Shown here: one piece after another, positions 31,512 through 43,649 of the stretch | Layout of the letters: each line of letters begins with the position of its first letter | How positions within the stretch are numbered: position 1 is the first letter of the stretch | Assembly: GCA_026119935.1 (NCBI GenBank) | Contig: JALRMH010000004.1 | Span: 1,178,001-1,242,000 of the forward strand | Length of the DNA stretch: 64,000 nucleotides | From: Endothia cerciana | Taxonomy: Eukaryota > Ascomycota > Sordariomycetes > Diaporthales > Cryphonectriaceae | Reading direction: 5' to 3' | Notes under the pieces: generated by a model | The model's database searches: none | Told to the model about the DNA's origin: nothing | The model's input: the letters and a program-made list of their open reading frames with translations, nothing else | Translations under genes and position numbers: made by a program

Positions 31512-33645
31512 CTAAGCTCTAATGATACGCCTGTAAGCATTCCATCTACCATACAGATCGGCCTTCTCATCATCGTCGTGTTTCTTCGACAACCCATATG
31601 TATCCGCCAGTGCCACTAGCGCCTCCCACACCCTCGCCTCGTCGCCCTCGAAACGGCATCCACCCTTTCGTACACATCCCAAGAACGGCTTCTCCTCCAC
31701 CTTACACACCGTCCCTGGCTCCGGCAGGTTCCCTGTCTGAAAATAGCCCCTGACCACCCTCGCCGTGCACAGTGACGGCACCGCATGCGAGCAGTGCCCC
31801 TCCGACTCCTGCTTCAAGACCACACTGCCGGGGAACAACTCCCTCGACACCCTCTCCGCGTTCACCAGCGGCGTCGCGGCGTCGTGCGAGTTGCCGACCA
31901 ACAGCAGCGGGTGCGACATGTTGTGCCACTCCTGCCTCTCGAATGTCATATTCGGCCGCCAAGCTGGTCTCGGGATGATCCCCTGGCACATGAGCTTGTT
32001 GCGCGACCAGGTCGAACTCACCCAGCGGCTCTGGGACGACAGCGTTGAGAGGTGGGCGTTGAAGGCCTCGCGCGTGAGCGCCGAGGGCCCTCCGCCCGCG
32101 TCCATGCAGCTGACGGTCGAGAAGGCGCCGGCCCAGGCGTGGTAGGGAAAGCAGCTGTGAGGGTCGCCGGCGCCAGCGGCGGGATCGCAGCCGGGCACCG
32201 AGTTGGGAAGGACTGGCCGGCTTTATGGTTGCCTGTTTGCGCTTTGCTATGCCGGTGATTTGGGGATGTGTCGTGTTGCCGAGTTCGATGGCGCGCAGAA
32301 GGTCCCAGAACTGCTCGGCCAGCGCAAAGGGATAGTACAGCGCGCCCAGGAGGCTGAGATGCACATCCCCGTACGTCACCACCTCGGGGCCCATGCTGCC
32401 TGGGAGCCCAGCCGGGATGGGGTTGGCCTTCAACGATGTCATGATCGAAGTGAGACGGGCCTCGACGGCCTCAGAAGACACGTCGTGCAGCGAACATCTC
32501 GCCGGCCCAGCCCGGTAGCAGTACTCGCTCTGCTTCGAGACGATCTTGTCCGAGCCTAACAGCGAGTGCTCGAAGAGCCCCGCATAATGGTCCGCGGGAT
32601 CCATGTTCCCGTCGAGAACCATGCGCCGAACCTTGTCCGGGTGCATTGCTGCGAAGGTCGACCCGACAGTCGTCCCGTAGCTCAGACCCAAGAACTGGAT
32701 CATCTCGCCGCCGGGTCGGTAAGCTGTGCGCCGACGGACCTCGTCCCTGGTCGCGCTGCCTGACTTCCCTGAAGATGCTAGCGACCTCTCGGCCTCCTTT
32801 GCCCTCCATGCGCCCTCCTGTTCGATGATCTCGACCATGTCCTCCACGACCTGGGCGGTGTTCACATGGGGCAGGATGGCGTCCTCACCCTGGTCAGCAG
32901 AGCACCTAGCTCCGAAGGCACCCGCCCGAGCCCACTCGAGTCCGACAATGCTGTCGCTGTCCCACAGCAACCCGACGTCAAGGAATCGGAGTAGCCATGC
33001 CTGCTGGTTGAACGCGTCCGGAAAGCAATGTAGAGCAGGCGTTGTGTTGTTGACCCCACGAGGATCGAACGACAGGATGTCATAGTACTTGCCAGCACCA
33101 CCGTCGTCGTCAACATCCTGATCCGACAGTGTCGAGCTGTCCAGGATAGTCTGCAGATGTATGCCATCAGACAGCACCTCGAAGACACCAGACTCTCCCG
33201 GGCCGCCAGGGTTGGTGACTATTGGCCCGCCATAGCGGGGGTCAGCCACCGACACTCTCGCCGGAAGCTTGATGACAGCGATGGCAGCTCGTGGGCCAGC
33301 GTCACGCTCCTCGGCAGAGGCATTCCAGTTCAGCGGCACGGAGAGTCGCGCGCATTGATACCCGCCGAAGCATGGTGTGTACCCAAGTGATCTACTTGGC
33401 GCGATATCACTCCAACGGAAGGCCCCATGGGTGACTGGCTCTTCAGCCAGGCTTGATTGGACGGCCTGCCATATTGTGAGGAGGCTCTTGGGAAGAGATG
33501 GGCAGATGGTCGAGACGAGAAGCCAGATGGACAGGCAGAGCAATGGGGGCAAGAGGACTGCTTGCCGTCGAAAGGTTGAGGTTTCATGATCGATCCTGGC
33601 ATGCCGATGTTGAGAAGTCTCTCCTGAGAGCTTCATATTGGCCAT
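31512..33645 (-). CDS. TAP-like alpha/beta-hydrolase peptidase (S33 tripeptidyl aminopeptidase type), membrane-anchored; frame broken near 32200
   Basis: Starting at 33645, an N-terminal polar part is followed by one hydrophobic anchor (AVLLPPLLCLSIWLLVSTI). The family blocks follow: RLSVPLNW, IVTNPGGPGESGV, DILSFDPRGVNNTTP with CFPD, and the nucleophile elbow FLGLSYGTTVGSTFAAMHPD with Ser at about residue 322. A VRRMVLDGNMDPADHY block fits too. The second part, in another frame (from about 32198 down to 31512), carries the catalytic Asp (LLLVGNSHDAATPLVNAER) and His (SEGHCSHAVPSLC) in the C-terminal TAP domain. No good intron joins the two frames; candidates with donors GTTCTG or GTACTA ending at CCATAAAG would remove family-like sequence. 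A single-base indel, real or from assembly, is the likeliest explanation. The role would be release of N-terminal peptides outside the cell or in the secretory system. Confidence 0.75.
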
Positions 33646-34406
33646 CTGACCGGGCGCTAAGGCGACGTCTAGGTGGTTGCCAGAGACGGTTCTGCGCCCG
33701 GACTGCTGTCTTTCAGGCGTCAGGCATAATACATAAGGTTTAAGCCAGGTCAAGGGCTCAATCACCTAGCCTATCTTGATGCTATCGAGGGATTACATCC
33801 ACTGGGGAAGCTATCTACCCAAGTAGGCTTGCTGCGGGGGCAGCGGGGCCCCTCAGGGGTCCCAGCTTAGTCAGCTAGATAGACGTGAAGTCTCCAGGGT
33901 GTCTACCCAGGTGGCCAGGGAAAAGAAGACTTAGAAGGCTGAATATAGAGATGCAGAGGGGAGGCAGATTGGAGCTGGATTCATCTTCAAAGAAACCGCT
34001 TGGAGGCCTGTCCCGCTGTTCGTAGTTTTCCCCTCGTGGTGGAGGCTTTAGCGGAGACCCAGGTCATTGAAGCGATCGTGGACGTCAATCATACTCGAAG
34101 ACAAGCCATTCCTCAAGAAGCGCCGGAAGGAGACGCTATCGAAAGTGAGAAACAAGTTGAGGGTGGTGACAGAAGAGCCCTTAAGAGCCTTCGGTTGGGC
34201 AGAGTTACTGTAGCTTTCTTGGTCATTCTCAGCAGGCCTCATCCATCATAGAATGCAAATGAAACTGACAGTGACCTTCGAGACCTTGAACACCAGGTTA
34301 GTCTGCCCACAATGGTAATCATGATAGCGACCAACCAGATGGCTATAACCTTCTATTTTAGCTACGACCAACCCTTCCAACGGTCCCGGGAACTACCTGG
34401 ACACTT
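33646..34406. other. Intergenic region between two minus-strand genes
   Basis: Promoter of the TAP-like gene and 3' flank of the aldehyde dehydrogenase gene. Frames here are short and featureless. Confidence 0.5.
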
Positions 34407-36286
34407 TCACGCCTTGAACGTCCAGAAACCCTGTGGATTACACCAGCCTTTCAGCCCAACCACGCCCCAGTCCATCCCAATACCACTGGCCTTGTGTCCA
34501 CCAAAAGGCATGTTTGGCGCAACCTGGAAATGAGCATTTATCCAGACACTACCGGCCTCCAGGTGATTGGCGATTTCTGTAGCTTTTTCGATGTCGCGAC
34601 TCCAAACCGAGGCACCAAGCCCCGCCTCGACAGCATTGACGCGACTGATAACGTCGTTCTCATCTGTCCAGCGCATAAGCGGGAGGATTGGACCAAAGGG
34701 CTCCTCTACCACGATGCGCGAGTCATCACCAGGGTTGTCGATCAGGGTCGGCGGGAGTAAAAGGCCCCTGGAATTGATCTCTGCCTTCTCCTTGAGGCCC
34801 CCGAGAGCGATAGTCCACTTTCGCTTCTCAGCCTCCTCAAAGAACTCTTTGACCTTGTCGTACTGCATTGAGTTCTGTTCAAAGACTCCGTTAGCATTTT
34901 GCCACGGAGATTGGGATGGATATCAAGCAGCAGAGTCTTGATCTCTCAGCCCGGAATTCGGGCTGTGACAGGGCCATGCGAGCGTGGAAGACGACCTACC
35001 TGGATAGGGCCGATCACTGTGGTCGGGTCTGAGGCCGCACCATATGGCATATTGTCGCGTACGAAGTCAACCATAGCGGCGAGAAATGCATCGTAGATTT
35101 TATCGTGCACGTAGACCCGTTTGATATTCATGCAAATCTGGCCTGAAGAGAGGAAAGCCAGGGTGGAGACCTGAGGAGAGCATAACGCGTCAATCAGCCA
35201 TGGTCCGGTAGGAAGGGCATGTTCGAAACTCACCGCTGGCACAACTTTGGCGAGATCGGTATCCTCGAGAATTACAGCTGCGTCGTTTCCTCCCAGCTCC
35301 AGTGTAACCCTCTTCAGCGTACGGCCACAGACTTCGGCGACTTTCCTACCCGTCAGAATACTGCCCGTGAAGCTGACCTTGGCGATACCCGGGTGCTCCG
35401 TTAATAAAGGACCAAGGCTCTCATCGCCACTTAATACCTGCACCACACCAGGAGGGAAGATCCTGGCTGCAAGCTCGCCCATCCTGAGAAGACCGTATGG
35501 GGCATATGGACTTGGCTTTACGATGATGCTTGAATATTTCACAAATCAGCAATTTCTGAGTCACAGCATGTCAAGATAGAGCCTCATGAGTTATGCGCCC
35601 TCTTGGACAAATCTAGCAGGCGAGAGATGTGACAAGACGGTTTCTCAGCACGGGGGGTACTCACGTATTGCCAGCCAATACCGCCGGGCCGATTTTACCC
35701 AAACCCAGCAACAGCGGCCAGTTCCACGGAATGATGGCGGCGCCGACACCAAGAGGCCTGTACCTGACCACAGCAGTCTTCCCCGGCGTGTCTTCAACGA
35801 CGTCGTCCGGGATACGCAGCGCCGCCGTGCTGCGCAGGTGCGAAAGGACCAGGACCATCTCAAAATTGGCGGTCTGGAAGGCCTTGCCCGTCTCGGCGAC
35901 GTTGAGGTCGCGAACGTCGTCGTGATTAGCCTCGACCGCGTCGGCCAGCTTAAGCAGATACGACCCGCGCTCGTCCCAGGAAAGAGACCTCCACGCGGGG
36001 TAGGCCGCTTTTGCGGCTGCTACGGCACGGTCGACCTCAGCCTTGCCGGAAACAGGGACCTCGGGCAGGGCCTCCTCCGTGGAGGGGTCAACGCCATGAC
36101 GTGTTTGCGCCGTAGCAGTGAGCTCATTGCTGATCACGTTGTAGTACGGCGCCTGTGGAGGTATGAAACGTTGAGTTAGTCCACCACAAGTGCCGAACAT
36201 TGCTAGTTCCAATATCAAGAGCGGGGTCTTCGAGACATCCCGCACAGCAAACAGTCACATACCGTAAAGTCAAGCTTGTAAGCCAT
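34407..36286 (-). CDS. NAD(P)-dependent aldehyde dehydrogenase
   Basis: Five exons, 36263-36286, 35665-36152, 35234-35528, 35000-35170 and 34407-34874, total 1446 nt, 481 residues, all GT-AG and frame-preserving. The first exon codes only MAYKLDFT. The Rossmann and catalytic landmarks are in order: GAAIIPWNWPLLLGLGKIGP with the conserved Asn at 152, IIVKPSPYAP, SFTGSILTGRKVAE, the general-base Glu at 248 in TLELGGNDAAV, the nucleophile Cys at 282 in SSGQICMN, EEPFGPILPLM, and GSVWINAHFQ plus PFGGHKASGIGMDWG near the end. The length is usual for the family. It oxidises aldehydes to acids, probably in the cytosol as no targeting signal is seen; the substrate cannot be told from the sequence. 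Confidence 0.95.
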
Positions 36287-37915
36287 GGCGGCAAGGGGAA
36301 GACGAGGTAGATAGAGACTGAGGATAGGGAAGAGCCAGGACTCAGAGCTCTGCGTGAACGAGAGACAAACGAGTCACAGGGGCTACACCGCGACGCTGTG
36401 ACGATGTTCGATTTCAAGGGACGGACGAAATATACTCCCCAGCCTATACGCGGACGAGCGCGCCTTTCAATGCACACATAATGCAGGTGGCGGCGAAACG
36501 TACCGGGGTTCTCCAATCGCAGGCCTGCCTGTATGTATTTGGAGTCTCCTGCAGTGGGGGGTGCTTACCAAGTACCGCCGCGTGGAGAATCGGTGAAGCT
36601 ACATAGGATACCTGCTTGTACTAAGTAAGCACGCTCGGTAAGAATTAGGTATCGGCTTCTGAAGATGCTTAGCTTCCCAGGACAACTGTCATTCCATCCT
36701 GCCCGTGACCGGTCATCGATCCCGAGTATATACTCGGCTGGAAGCCCTCCTACTCGCGATACAGCAATATGTTGATACCACCTATTCAGAGGAGCCGTTC
36801 ACGAGATATATTGTCCCAGAACCCGTCTCTTCCTGGGCGCTCAAAGTCGTTGAGAAAGTCTGGGAAGAATGGCCTTGCATGCGGGATTATGCTCCACCAC
36901 CGCCTCATTTCTTAGATGGGTATGAGAATCATGTAAGTATCCACTGAAGAGGTAGCATATTGCATATATTCGGGTGTGTTGTTGTCTGCACTGGGGACAC
37001 TTTGCGTGATGGAGATAGAAAGAAACTATTGGGCCACTAATAAGGGGTGCTGTCCAAGGAGAAAGTCCACGACAACGAGCCGGAGAAGCAAGGCTACTGC
37101 AAGCCGTCAGGTTTGCTGTCGTACGGCAGCGACTCGTGACCAAACTGCTGAGGGCCTCATACTTTCTTGAAACGAACTGTGGATGTGTGCTTTGCGCACA
37201 CAGGCCAGAATGTTAGCTGAAATTTGCAATGGAACAGAATTCCAGGTATCCTTGCCTACTGGCACAGAGGAGGTCGTACTTATATTCTCTGCGAGAGCAT
37301 CTCACATAGTACTGGGGAGGTTTTCTAGCTGTTTGATAGTTACGGTATGTTTGGGAACGGTCGGGCGGTACGCTTCGTATAAAAGTGCATCTTGCAGCGT
37401 AATGCGGTTCTGTCTCGACTCCCCCGTACATACGAAGTGCTCTTGCTGTACTCCGTTGCAGTAGCTGATTTGCCAGCCCGCCATCTCGGGACCGACTCTC
37501 CAGAATTTGGCAGAATGTGTCTGGTGTGGCTCATTAAGGCGTGACAGCGGATGAGGCAGCATAAGACGGCGGTGGCCTACACTTTCGAGCTCGGCGACGA
37601 GATCAGCCGCTCCGTGACCTGCCAGTTTCACAACCGGATCGCACCTTGTAAATCACCACAACAGGCCTTGAATTCAATATAATTAGCTTCAATGCACTTG
37701 AGTTAAGATGAGGAACAATAATTGCTGGGCAGCCAGCTGTCGTGGCCTATCATCAATCCATTGACGGCCTCGAGGAACCACTCGACGTAATGAAGCGCCA
37801 CTCAAATTAAAAAGAATTCATGAAAAGAAGGTGGACGACTTGGGCCTTCTAAGTTGCTACTACCAGCACCGTCTACTCATATTTACACATTTGGTGATCA
37901 CCAGGCACCAGTAAG
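36287..37915. other. Intergenic region, AT-richer, with one orphan exon-like frame
   Basis: Holds the aldehyde dehydrogenase promoter, the orphan frame at 36705-36932 and featureless frames at 37183-37631. Confidence 0.45.
36705..36932 (+). other. Orphan exon-like fragment, unknown
   Basis: A 76-codon open stretch of ordinary protein composition (LEALLLAIQQYVDTTYSEEP, SWALKVVEKVWEEWPCMRDY, PPPHFLDGYENH) runs straight into GTAAGT at 36933. I found no convincing partner exon downstream and no ATG with a good context upstream. It could be a gene relic or one exon of a short unrecognised gene. Confidence 0.25.
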
Positions 37916-39675
37916 TTAGATGGATCTCTCAACGTCCTCCTCACCCTTCTCCCCAACATGTTTTGGCTTCTCGGTGTATTTGTCCAGATCGTTCATCGCC
38001 TCCTCCGTATCGTTGTACCTACTGTACAGCAGCCAAAAGATGACGCCAGCCACGAAGCACGCGACTGCCAGGCCGGTGTACATCCAGAGCAGCTTGGGGT
38101 CGACGGCTGTGGGCGACAGGGCGATAGACAGGGCGGAGCCGAAGGCGCTGGTCAGGAGGAAGAGCGACATGATGAAGCTCTTCATGCTGGCGGGCGCCTT
38201 GGTGAACGCGTACTCGAGCCCGGTGATGCTGGCGAAGATCTCGGAGAGACCGATCAGCAGGTAGGCCGGCGCCTGAATGGCAACGTGGACGTCGTTTGGC
38301 GCGTAGCTCCCGTCGGCCTCCAGGGCGGCCGGGCAGGCGGCCGGGGCGTCGTAGCAAGGACCGGACTCGTAGATGAGCTTCTGCACACCGGCCGCGTAGG
38401 CCATCGCACCAGCACCCAGCATGAAGCCCCAGAAGATGCGCGTGACGGGGTACATCTTGAAGCCGAGCTTGGCCAGTCCGGGATACAGGAAGTAATCGCA
38501 GATGGGGATGAAGATGATGATGGTGATGGGATCCCAGTTCTGCATCAGGTCGTTGGGGATGCCGTGGAGGGTCATCTGGCCGGCCTGGGAGATGAAGTTG
38601 TTGAGCATCTGAGAGTACACGACCCAGTAGATGGGATAGAAACAGAAGACCTTGCACGCGACTATAGCTCTCTTGACTTCGTCGACGAACACACTATCCC
38701 AAGTAATCTTGGTGGCACGAGAATTTCTGGTGAGTTCTTCATGGTACTCAGGCTTGGCGGCGTCGAAATTTCCCTTGTTCCTTGTGGCAACCCATATGAC
38801 CTTGAAGGCCTTCGGGATGACGCTTCCCTGAGGAGGTCTCATCTTGTAGTGAGACTTTCCGGCGATGAGAACGCCGAAACCGATGATGAACATGAGGAAG
38901 GGGAGGAGGTATGCAGCCCAGAATCCGATGTGCAACTCGAGCTCGGTGGTCGCGATGCTGGAAAGACTGCCAATGTTGATCATCATGTAGAAAACCATAT
39001 CTGTGACATCCTTGTCAGTATTGCTGGAGGGGCAAATTCAGACTGGGTAGGGTACAGCTGACAGATCCTCTTGATCGTGGTGGCAGGGTCGACGATCACC
39101 CTCTCGCCAGACTTGAGAGTCTTGATGAACGGGGTGGTGTTCTCGTACTGCTCCGCAATCAAAGGCGAGACATTGCTCTTGATGCCTCCCGTGCCACATC
39201 CAATGACGATCATTGCCGCGATCAGACCGCCCAAGGCGGCACCATGTTCGATGGCGACAGGCAAGGAAGTCAAGAAGAGGATGAGGCAGCCGAAGATGTA
39301 AATGATTGCCGAGTAGAAGATGGTCCAGTACTTTCCCAAGTATTGGTCACTGATGATGGCACCGAGGACCGGGGTCACATAGCACCAGAACTGGAAGAAA
39401 TCGGTCAGGCCAGTAGCCGCAGTCTGCCCCATGCCGATGGCTCCAGGCAAGCTGCCGCCATACTTGTTCTCGATGTAGTTCTGGAAGGGACCTGAGAGAC
39501 CGTAGTAGGTGAAACGCTCGCAGAGCTCGACGACACAGACGAGGAAGGCGGACCAGGGCAGCTTGTCGGAGACCTTACGCAGCGTGCGCTTCTCCTCGTC
39601 GGTGGGCTCATCACCATCCGCCGTGGTGACTCTCGAGACATCAACGTCGATAGATGGCTGGACGCCACCAGCCAT
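37916..39675 (-). CDS. PTR2: PTR2-family proton-coupled di/tripeptide transporter
   Basis: Two exons, 39063-39675 and 37916-39000, total 1698 nt and 565 residues. The start at 39675 (MAGGVQPSIDVDV) is the first in-frame ATG; an in-frame extension to a GTG at 39705 exists. Signature 1 is visible as VVELCERFTYYGLSGPFQNY, then QYLGKYWTIFYSAIIYIFGC, GTGGIKSNVSPLIAEQY and, after the intron, IKRIYMVFYMMINIGSLSS (signature 2). About twelve hydrophobic helices follow, including the characteristic PIYWVVYSQMLNNFISQAGQ and IPICDYFLYPGL. The intron junction restores the family motif exactly, although its donor (GTCAGC) is weak. It imports di- and tripeptides at the plasma membrane; in yeast it is controlled through the N-end rule and Cup9, not visible here. 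Confidence 0.95.
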
Positions 39676-41639
39676 GTCCTTGTGGTCCTTCAGGCGAGGT
39701 TCCACCGCGGTGGCGTGCAGCCTGCATCATATTTCACATGAGCCACAACTCCCACAATGTGTGCACGCGGCGTGGGGTTCACCTACTCCGCTACATTTGA
39801 TTCGCGATCCATGGTGGGCACGCGAGACTGAAGCTGTGGAGAAGCTACGCCTTGGCTCAGGTGCGCGAGAGAGGTTGAGGTGAGTTTCCGTGGGCACTGA
39901 GCATGTGGAATCGGGAAGACGTGCAGACACCCTGGTTCAAGTAATTTGACGCTTGGGTGAACTACCGGCGTTAGTGACGAAGAAAAGAGTTAATGAGCAC
40001 GGGAAAGATCGGCGAGAGACAGAACGGTACTGACAGGTTTGAATTACTGACGCCTGACAATTCTGTTCTTTTCTCTCGTCGTGTTTCGTGCACAATGTCC
40101 ACATTTATGCCGTGGATCTCGGCGAGTACCGTGATATAGCGAGGCTAGCATTCCGCACGCTCCACTTGGTACCGATCGAGATTTTCCTCGCCACTTTCTG
40201 CAACTGTCTCCAAATACCAAGGTGGGCTGTTTTGGGGTTCGCCGATCAATGGTGAGCACAGGGTATCAATCAGGGCGAAGGGTTTCAATGCAAAGGCGAC
40301 TAGGTCGCTCCTATGTAACCTTTCTAACCTGTGGTGGTGGGCTGATGCACGCCCTGTCGAGCGCCAAGGCCTGCTGCTCTACCATAGTCCTATTATGTAG
40401 TATTTAACCGGAGTAGTCATCCCATAAGTCAGACCAGATCCACCTGTAGAGTATCTGCTTCGTCAGCCCGCCTTGACTGCTTCCTTTTCTGTATACTCCA
40501 ACATTCACGACGGGATTTCGGCGATAGCAAGATCCGTTATCTCAGCCGCTTATGTGCATAACAAGTAGCACTACTGTAGATCATATTGACAGCTCATTGA
40601 TCGACCATTTGGCCGACCGGTATATACTGATCCCATGCCCTACTTTGAGACATTTTCCTGCTATGGTACGTGTAGTGCCCATAGTGTGTATGGTATACCC
40701 CACCCGGGCAGTTGCAGCCTCGGTTGCTGGCCCACAGTTTCTACCATCCTTTACCGAGAGCGCCAATTTGTATTGGGAAACCTGGCACCAGAGGATCACA
40801 GCTGCCACCGTGTTGCCCTTGAGGGCAGGTGTGACGTGCGGCAGAGGTTCGGGGCCTGTAGTACAAGTGTACTGGACATCCCAGCTGCGGCCCAAAGCCC
40901 TGAGGTCCTCGAGGTCCGCACCTCAAGCTGCTCTAATACTTCTCCTCAGTAGCCAGGCTTGTTGTACTGTGTACGCAAGTTCTGGGCTCGAGGCGCGACG
41001 GTGATGGGGTCGACAACCGTATGCTCTCAACAATCACGTTTGGCTATCAAACTCATCACGGGAAAATGGGATACGAAATGGCCAATCGGTTGGATGAGGA
41101 GATGTGTTGCAACAATCAGCGAGAGAGGTGTTGCACAAAAGGTCAAGTCCGCCGGGGAGGAAGCCAGTGTTTCTTGAGACTGACGGCGAATGTTGACCAG
41201 GGCCAAGCTTCTGAGAGGTCCACAGGATCTTGGTACCAAAGCAAATGAGTCGCGTGCATCAAGGCCATTTGATACTGGGGAAGGGCCGGGACTCCAGCGG
41301 CCCCCGGTCTTGAGCATCATGAACGGGCTTGCTCAGGCAACGTCAGGAGCAAAGACGCAGGAGAGGGTCAGGGACAAACGGGTGAGTCGGAGACTCCTAC
41401 TATATAGATCGGCAGAATTACCTAAGGCTACCTTTGGGCTGGACGACTTGTGATTTTCGTTGGCCAAGGTCACCAGGCTCTGGTATCGACAATCACGGCG
41501 AATGATGATCTTGAACACCCAGGCAAATCAGTGCATCATTGGGAATTATCTCGAAAGCAACTCTTCAGTGCCTGCCAAACCAGTATCTAGCCCTTGACAA
41601 TGTGATCACGCCTAACTCACCCCTGGCACGTGAGGCATG
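39676..41639. other. Intergenic region; no supported gene
   Basis: About 2 kb between two minus-strand genes. The left side is the PTR2 promoter. Frames at 40552-41004 and 41021-41453 have no domain, signal peptide or splice partner. Confidence 0.5.
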
Positions 41640-42524
41640 CTAGACACCAGGCTGTGGAGCATCCAAAAGATCACTCAGGAGATTCTCCATGCACTTGAAC
41701 TCGACGACATGCTCTTCCAGAAACTCCCCGAGGAACCGGAACCAATCATCACTCCAGCGTCGGCTCGTCCACAGCGCGTTGGTATACTCCCAGTAGCTCG
41801 GATACCAGGCGGAGCACTCCCAGTCGATGATGAAGGGTGCGCCATCCGAGTCCCGAATCAGGATGTTCTTGGCCTGTAGGTCACCGTGGGTGAAGACCGG
41901 CCGGTGGCCCAGCATCACGCTGGGGAACACGCAGTTGCGGTAGAACGCGCCCCTGCCCTGCGCGAGTTCGGGGTGGAGGGAGGCGTAGCGCTTGTAGAAA
42001 GCCTCGTTGAGCTCGAACTCGGTCTCGAAGGGGCCGCAGGGCAGTGTGTCGGATCCGAGGAAGATGTCGTCGTAGGGCCTACGGCCAAGTCTGCCGCAGT
42101 AGCCCTCCGAGGAGATACTACGGAGGGACTCGAATTGCCATTTCAACTGCTTGGCGACCCGTGTCCTACCTTCCTTGCCGAGATCTGCCCAGAGGAGATC
42201 CATCGACGTCCCCTGAACATACTCCATGATGATGAAGTTGTAGCCTGTGTCCTCGTCGTGGAAGGCGGCATATAGCTTGGGCACGAGGATCTTGCCGTGG
42301 CAATGCCGAGCGACAAAGTGCATGTTCTCGGCCTCGTCCAGTTTGATATTCCCGTGTTTGACGACGAAATGCTTACCGACTCGACGAACTGATCGTTTAT
42401 GGAAGATGCAGGGGAAGATATCTCGCGACGCGATGATCTCTGCCATGGTCGGGAGTGGAGCGGGAAGTGTCTCTGCTGGGGCGTAGTAGGGAAAAATCAG
42501 GCGGTCATACTGTTTGGCAGCCAT
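41640..42524 (-). CDS. APH-family (aminoglycoside phosphotransferase-like) kinase-fold protein
   Basis: Single exon, 294 residues. The N-lobe has FVVKHGN with the putative ATP-contact Lys and a hinge-like NFIIMEYVQGTSMDLLW. The catalytic loop is FTHGDLQAKNILIRD with Asp at 215 and Asn at 220, and the metal-binding Asp is at 234 in PFIIDWECSAWYPSYWEY. This HGDLxxxN plus IDWE pattern is the mark of the APH/choline-kinase superfamily, much expanded in filamentous fungi. Most fungal members have no known substrate and do not confer drug resistance. No signal peptide, so cytosolic. It has its own promoter; the neighbours do not suggest a pathway. Confidence 0.9.
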   Translation of the reverse strand: MAAKQYDRLIFPYYAPAETLPAPLPTMAEIIASRDIFPCIFHKRSVRRVGKHFVVKHGNIKLDEAENMHFVARHCHGKILVPKLYAAFHDEDTGYNFIIMEYVQGTSMDLLWADLGKEGRTRVAKQLKWQFESLRSISSEGYCGRLGRRPYDDIFLGSDTLPCGPFETEFELNEAFYKRYASLHPELAQGRGAFYRNCVFPSVMLGHRPVFTHGDLQAKNILIRDSDGAPFIIDWECSAWYPSYWEYTNALWTSRRWSDDWFRFLGEFLEEHVVEFKCMENLLSDLLDAPQPGV

Positions 42525-43649
42525 CTTAACATTCGTTCTGCTTTGGCTGGATCCTGAATTGCTCGCTCCTGGTTACGTTGTGCTTTTTTATCTTGCAAGC
42601 GGTTGAGCGTCTTCTGGTGGGCAAAAGAATAAATCGTCAACTTTGCAAGTTCCAGAGAAGACCTCAAGGAAACTTAGACATCCGCTTGTGTAGTGTTTCT
42701 CAACCAGAGACCAACTTCAACTTGAAGCAAACAAGTGTAAGCTTTATATGAACGAGTGTGATGGCAGTGAAGAGGGTTGCTGTGAATGTGAATTTTCCGA
42801 CACTCATCAGTCACATGGGGTGGCCCATGAGACATCGGAAACAAATGCAGGAGCTGTAAGAGAAATTGAGCAATGCTATGATAGTAACGTTCTGTTAAAG
42901 AAAAATAAAGAAAAATATAAAAAAAATCACCAGTGGGGAGCAAATATAGAAGTCACGGTTCTCGCTCTCCAGAGAAATTCAGGTGATACCAACATTGGTG
43001 ACTAAACTTGCCAGGCTGTACCAAGTATGAGAGCGCCAAATGCATGATTCTGTCGAATGCAGTGGATGCAGGAACCGCCACTCTTGTGTATATTATGAGT
43101 CTCCTCGAGAAAATCTTTGGTATCGGGACTCTGACGAAGGAATTAGGCTGGTCTGGTACTGAATGAAAAACCACACGGAAAAGCCACCGTGGGTCGCGCC
43201 ATACACATAGCAGCATGTGACTGCAGCTCATCATGTCAGCTATACCAAGAGGGAATTATGTACGTCAAGCCTTAGGCCAAATCACGGGCTATCTAAAGTT
43301 TGGCGTCTCTGGAGAGAGTATATTCAGTCGATTAATAATCTCAAGTCTTCCACTGCCTTTTGTTGTCTGTGCTGAGTGTGAGATCAAGACAACAGTAAGG
43401 TGACTTCTAAAAGACAGCAGATTGTAAGAAACAGGAACTTTGAGGCGGTTTGATTTTAGATTGCCCGCTTTGAAATCTCTATGAACCGAAAATCTTGTCT
43501 AAACAGAAACCGTTTTCGAAAAGCATCCGGAGAAAGAGCCGCAAACTCCGAGCCGCGCCTGTCTATTGTTGGTATCTCGAGCAAGCTTTTGCCTCACATC
43601 CGACATGAACACGCCGTAGTACGCCATACCCAATTTTATAGCCGCCCAT
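42525..43649. other. AT-richer intergenic region
   Basis: Promoter of the APH-like gene and 3' flank of the lipase gene. An A-rich stretch lies at about 42897-42925. No gene supported. Confidence 0.5.

Noticed and set aside
37958..39061. 367-codon plus-strand frame
   Set aside because: Antisense of the PTR2 transporter, whose family motifs are certain; the product has no recognisable feature.
42674..42943. 89-codon minus-strand frame upstream of the APH-like gene
   Set aside because: AT-rich spacer frame with no motif.
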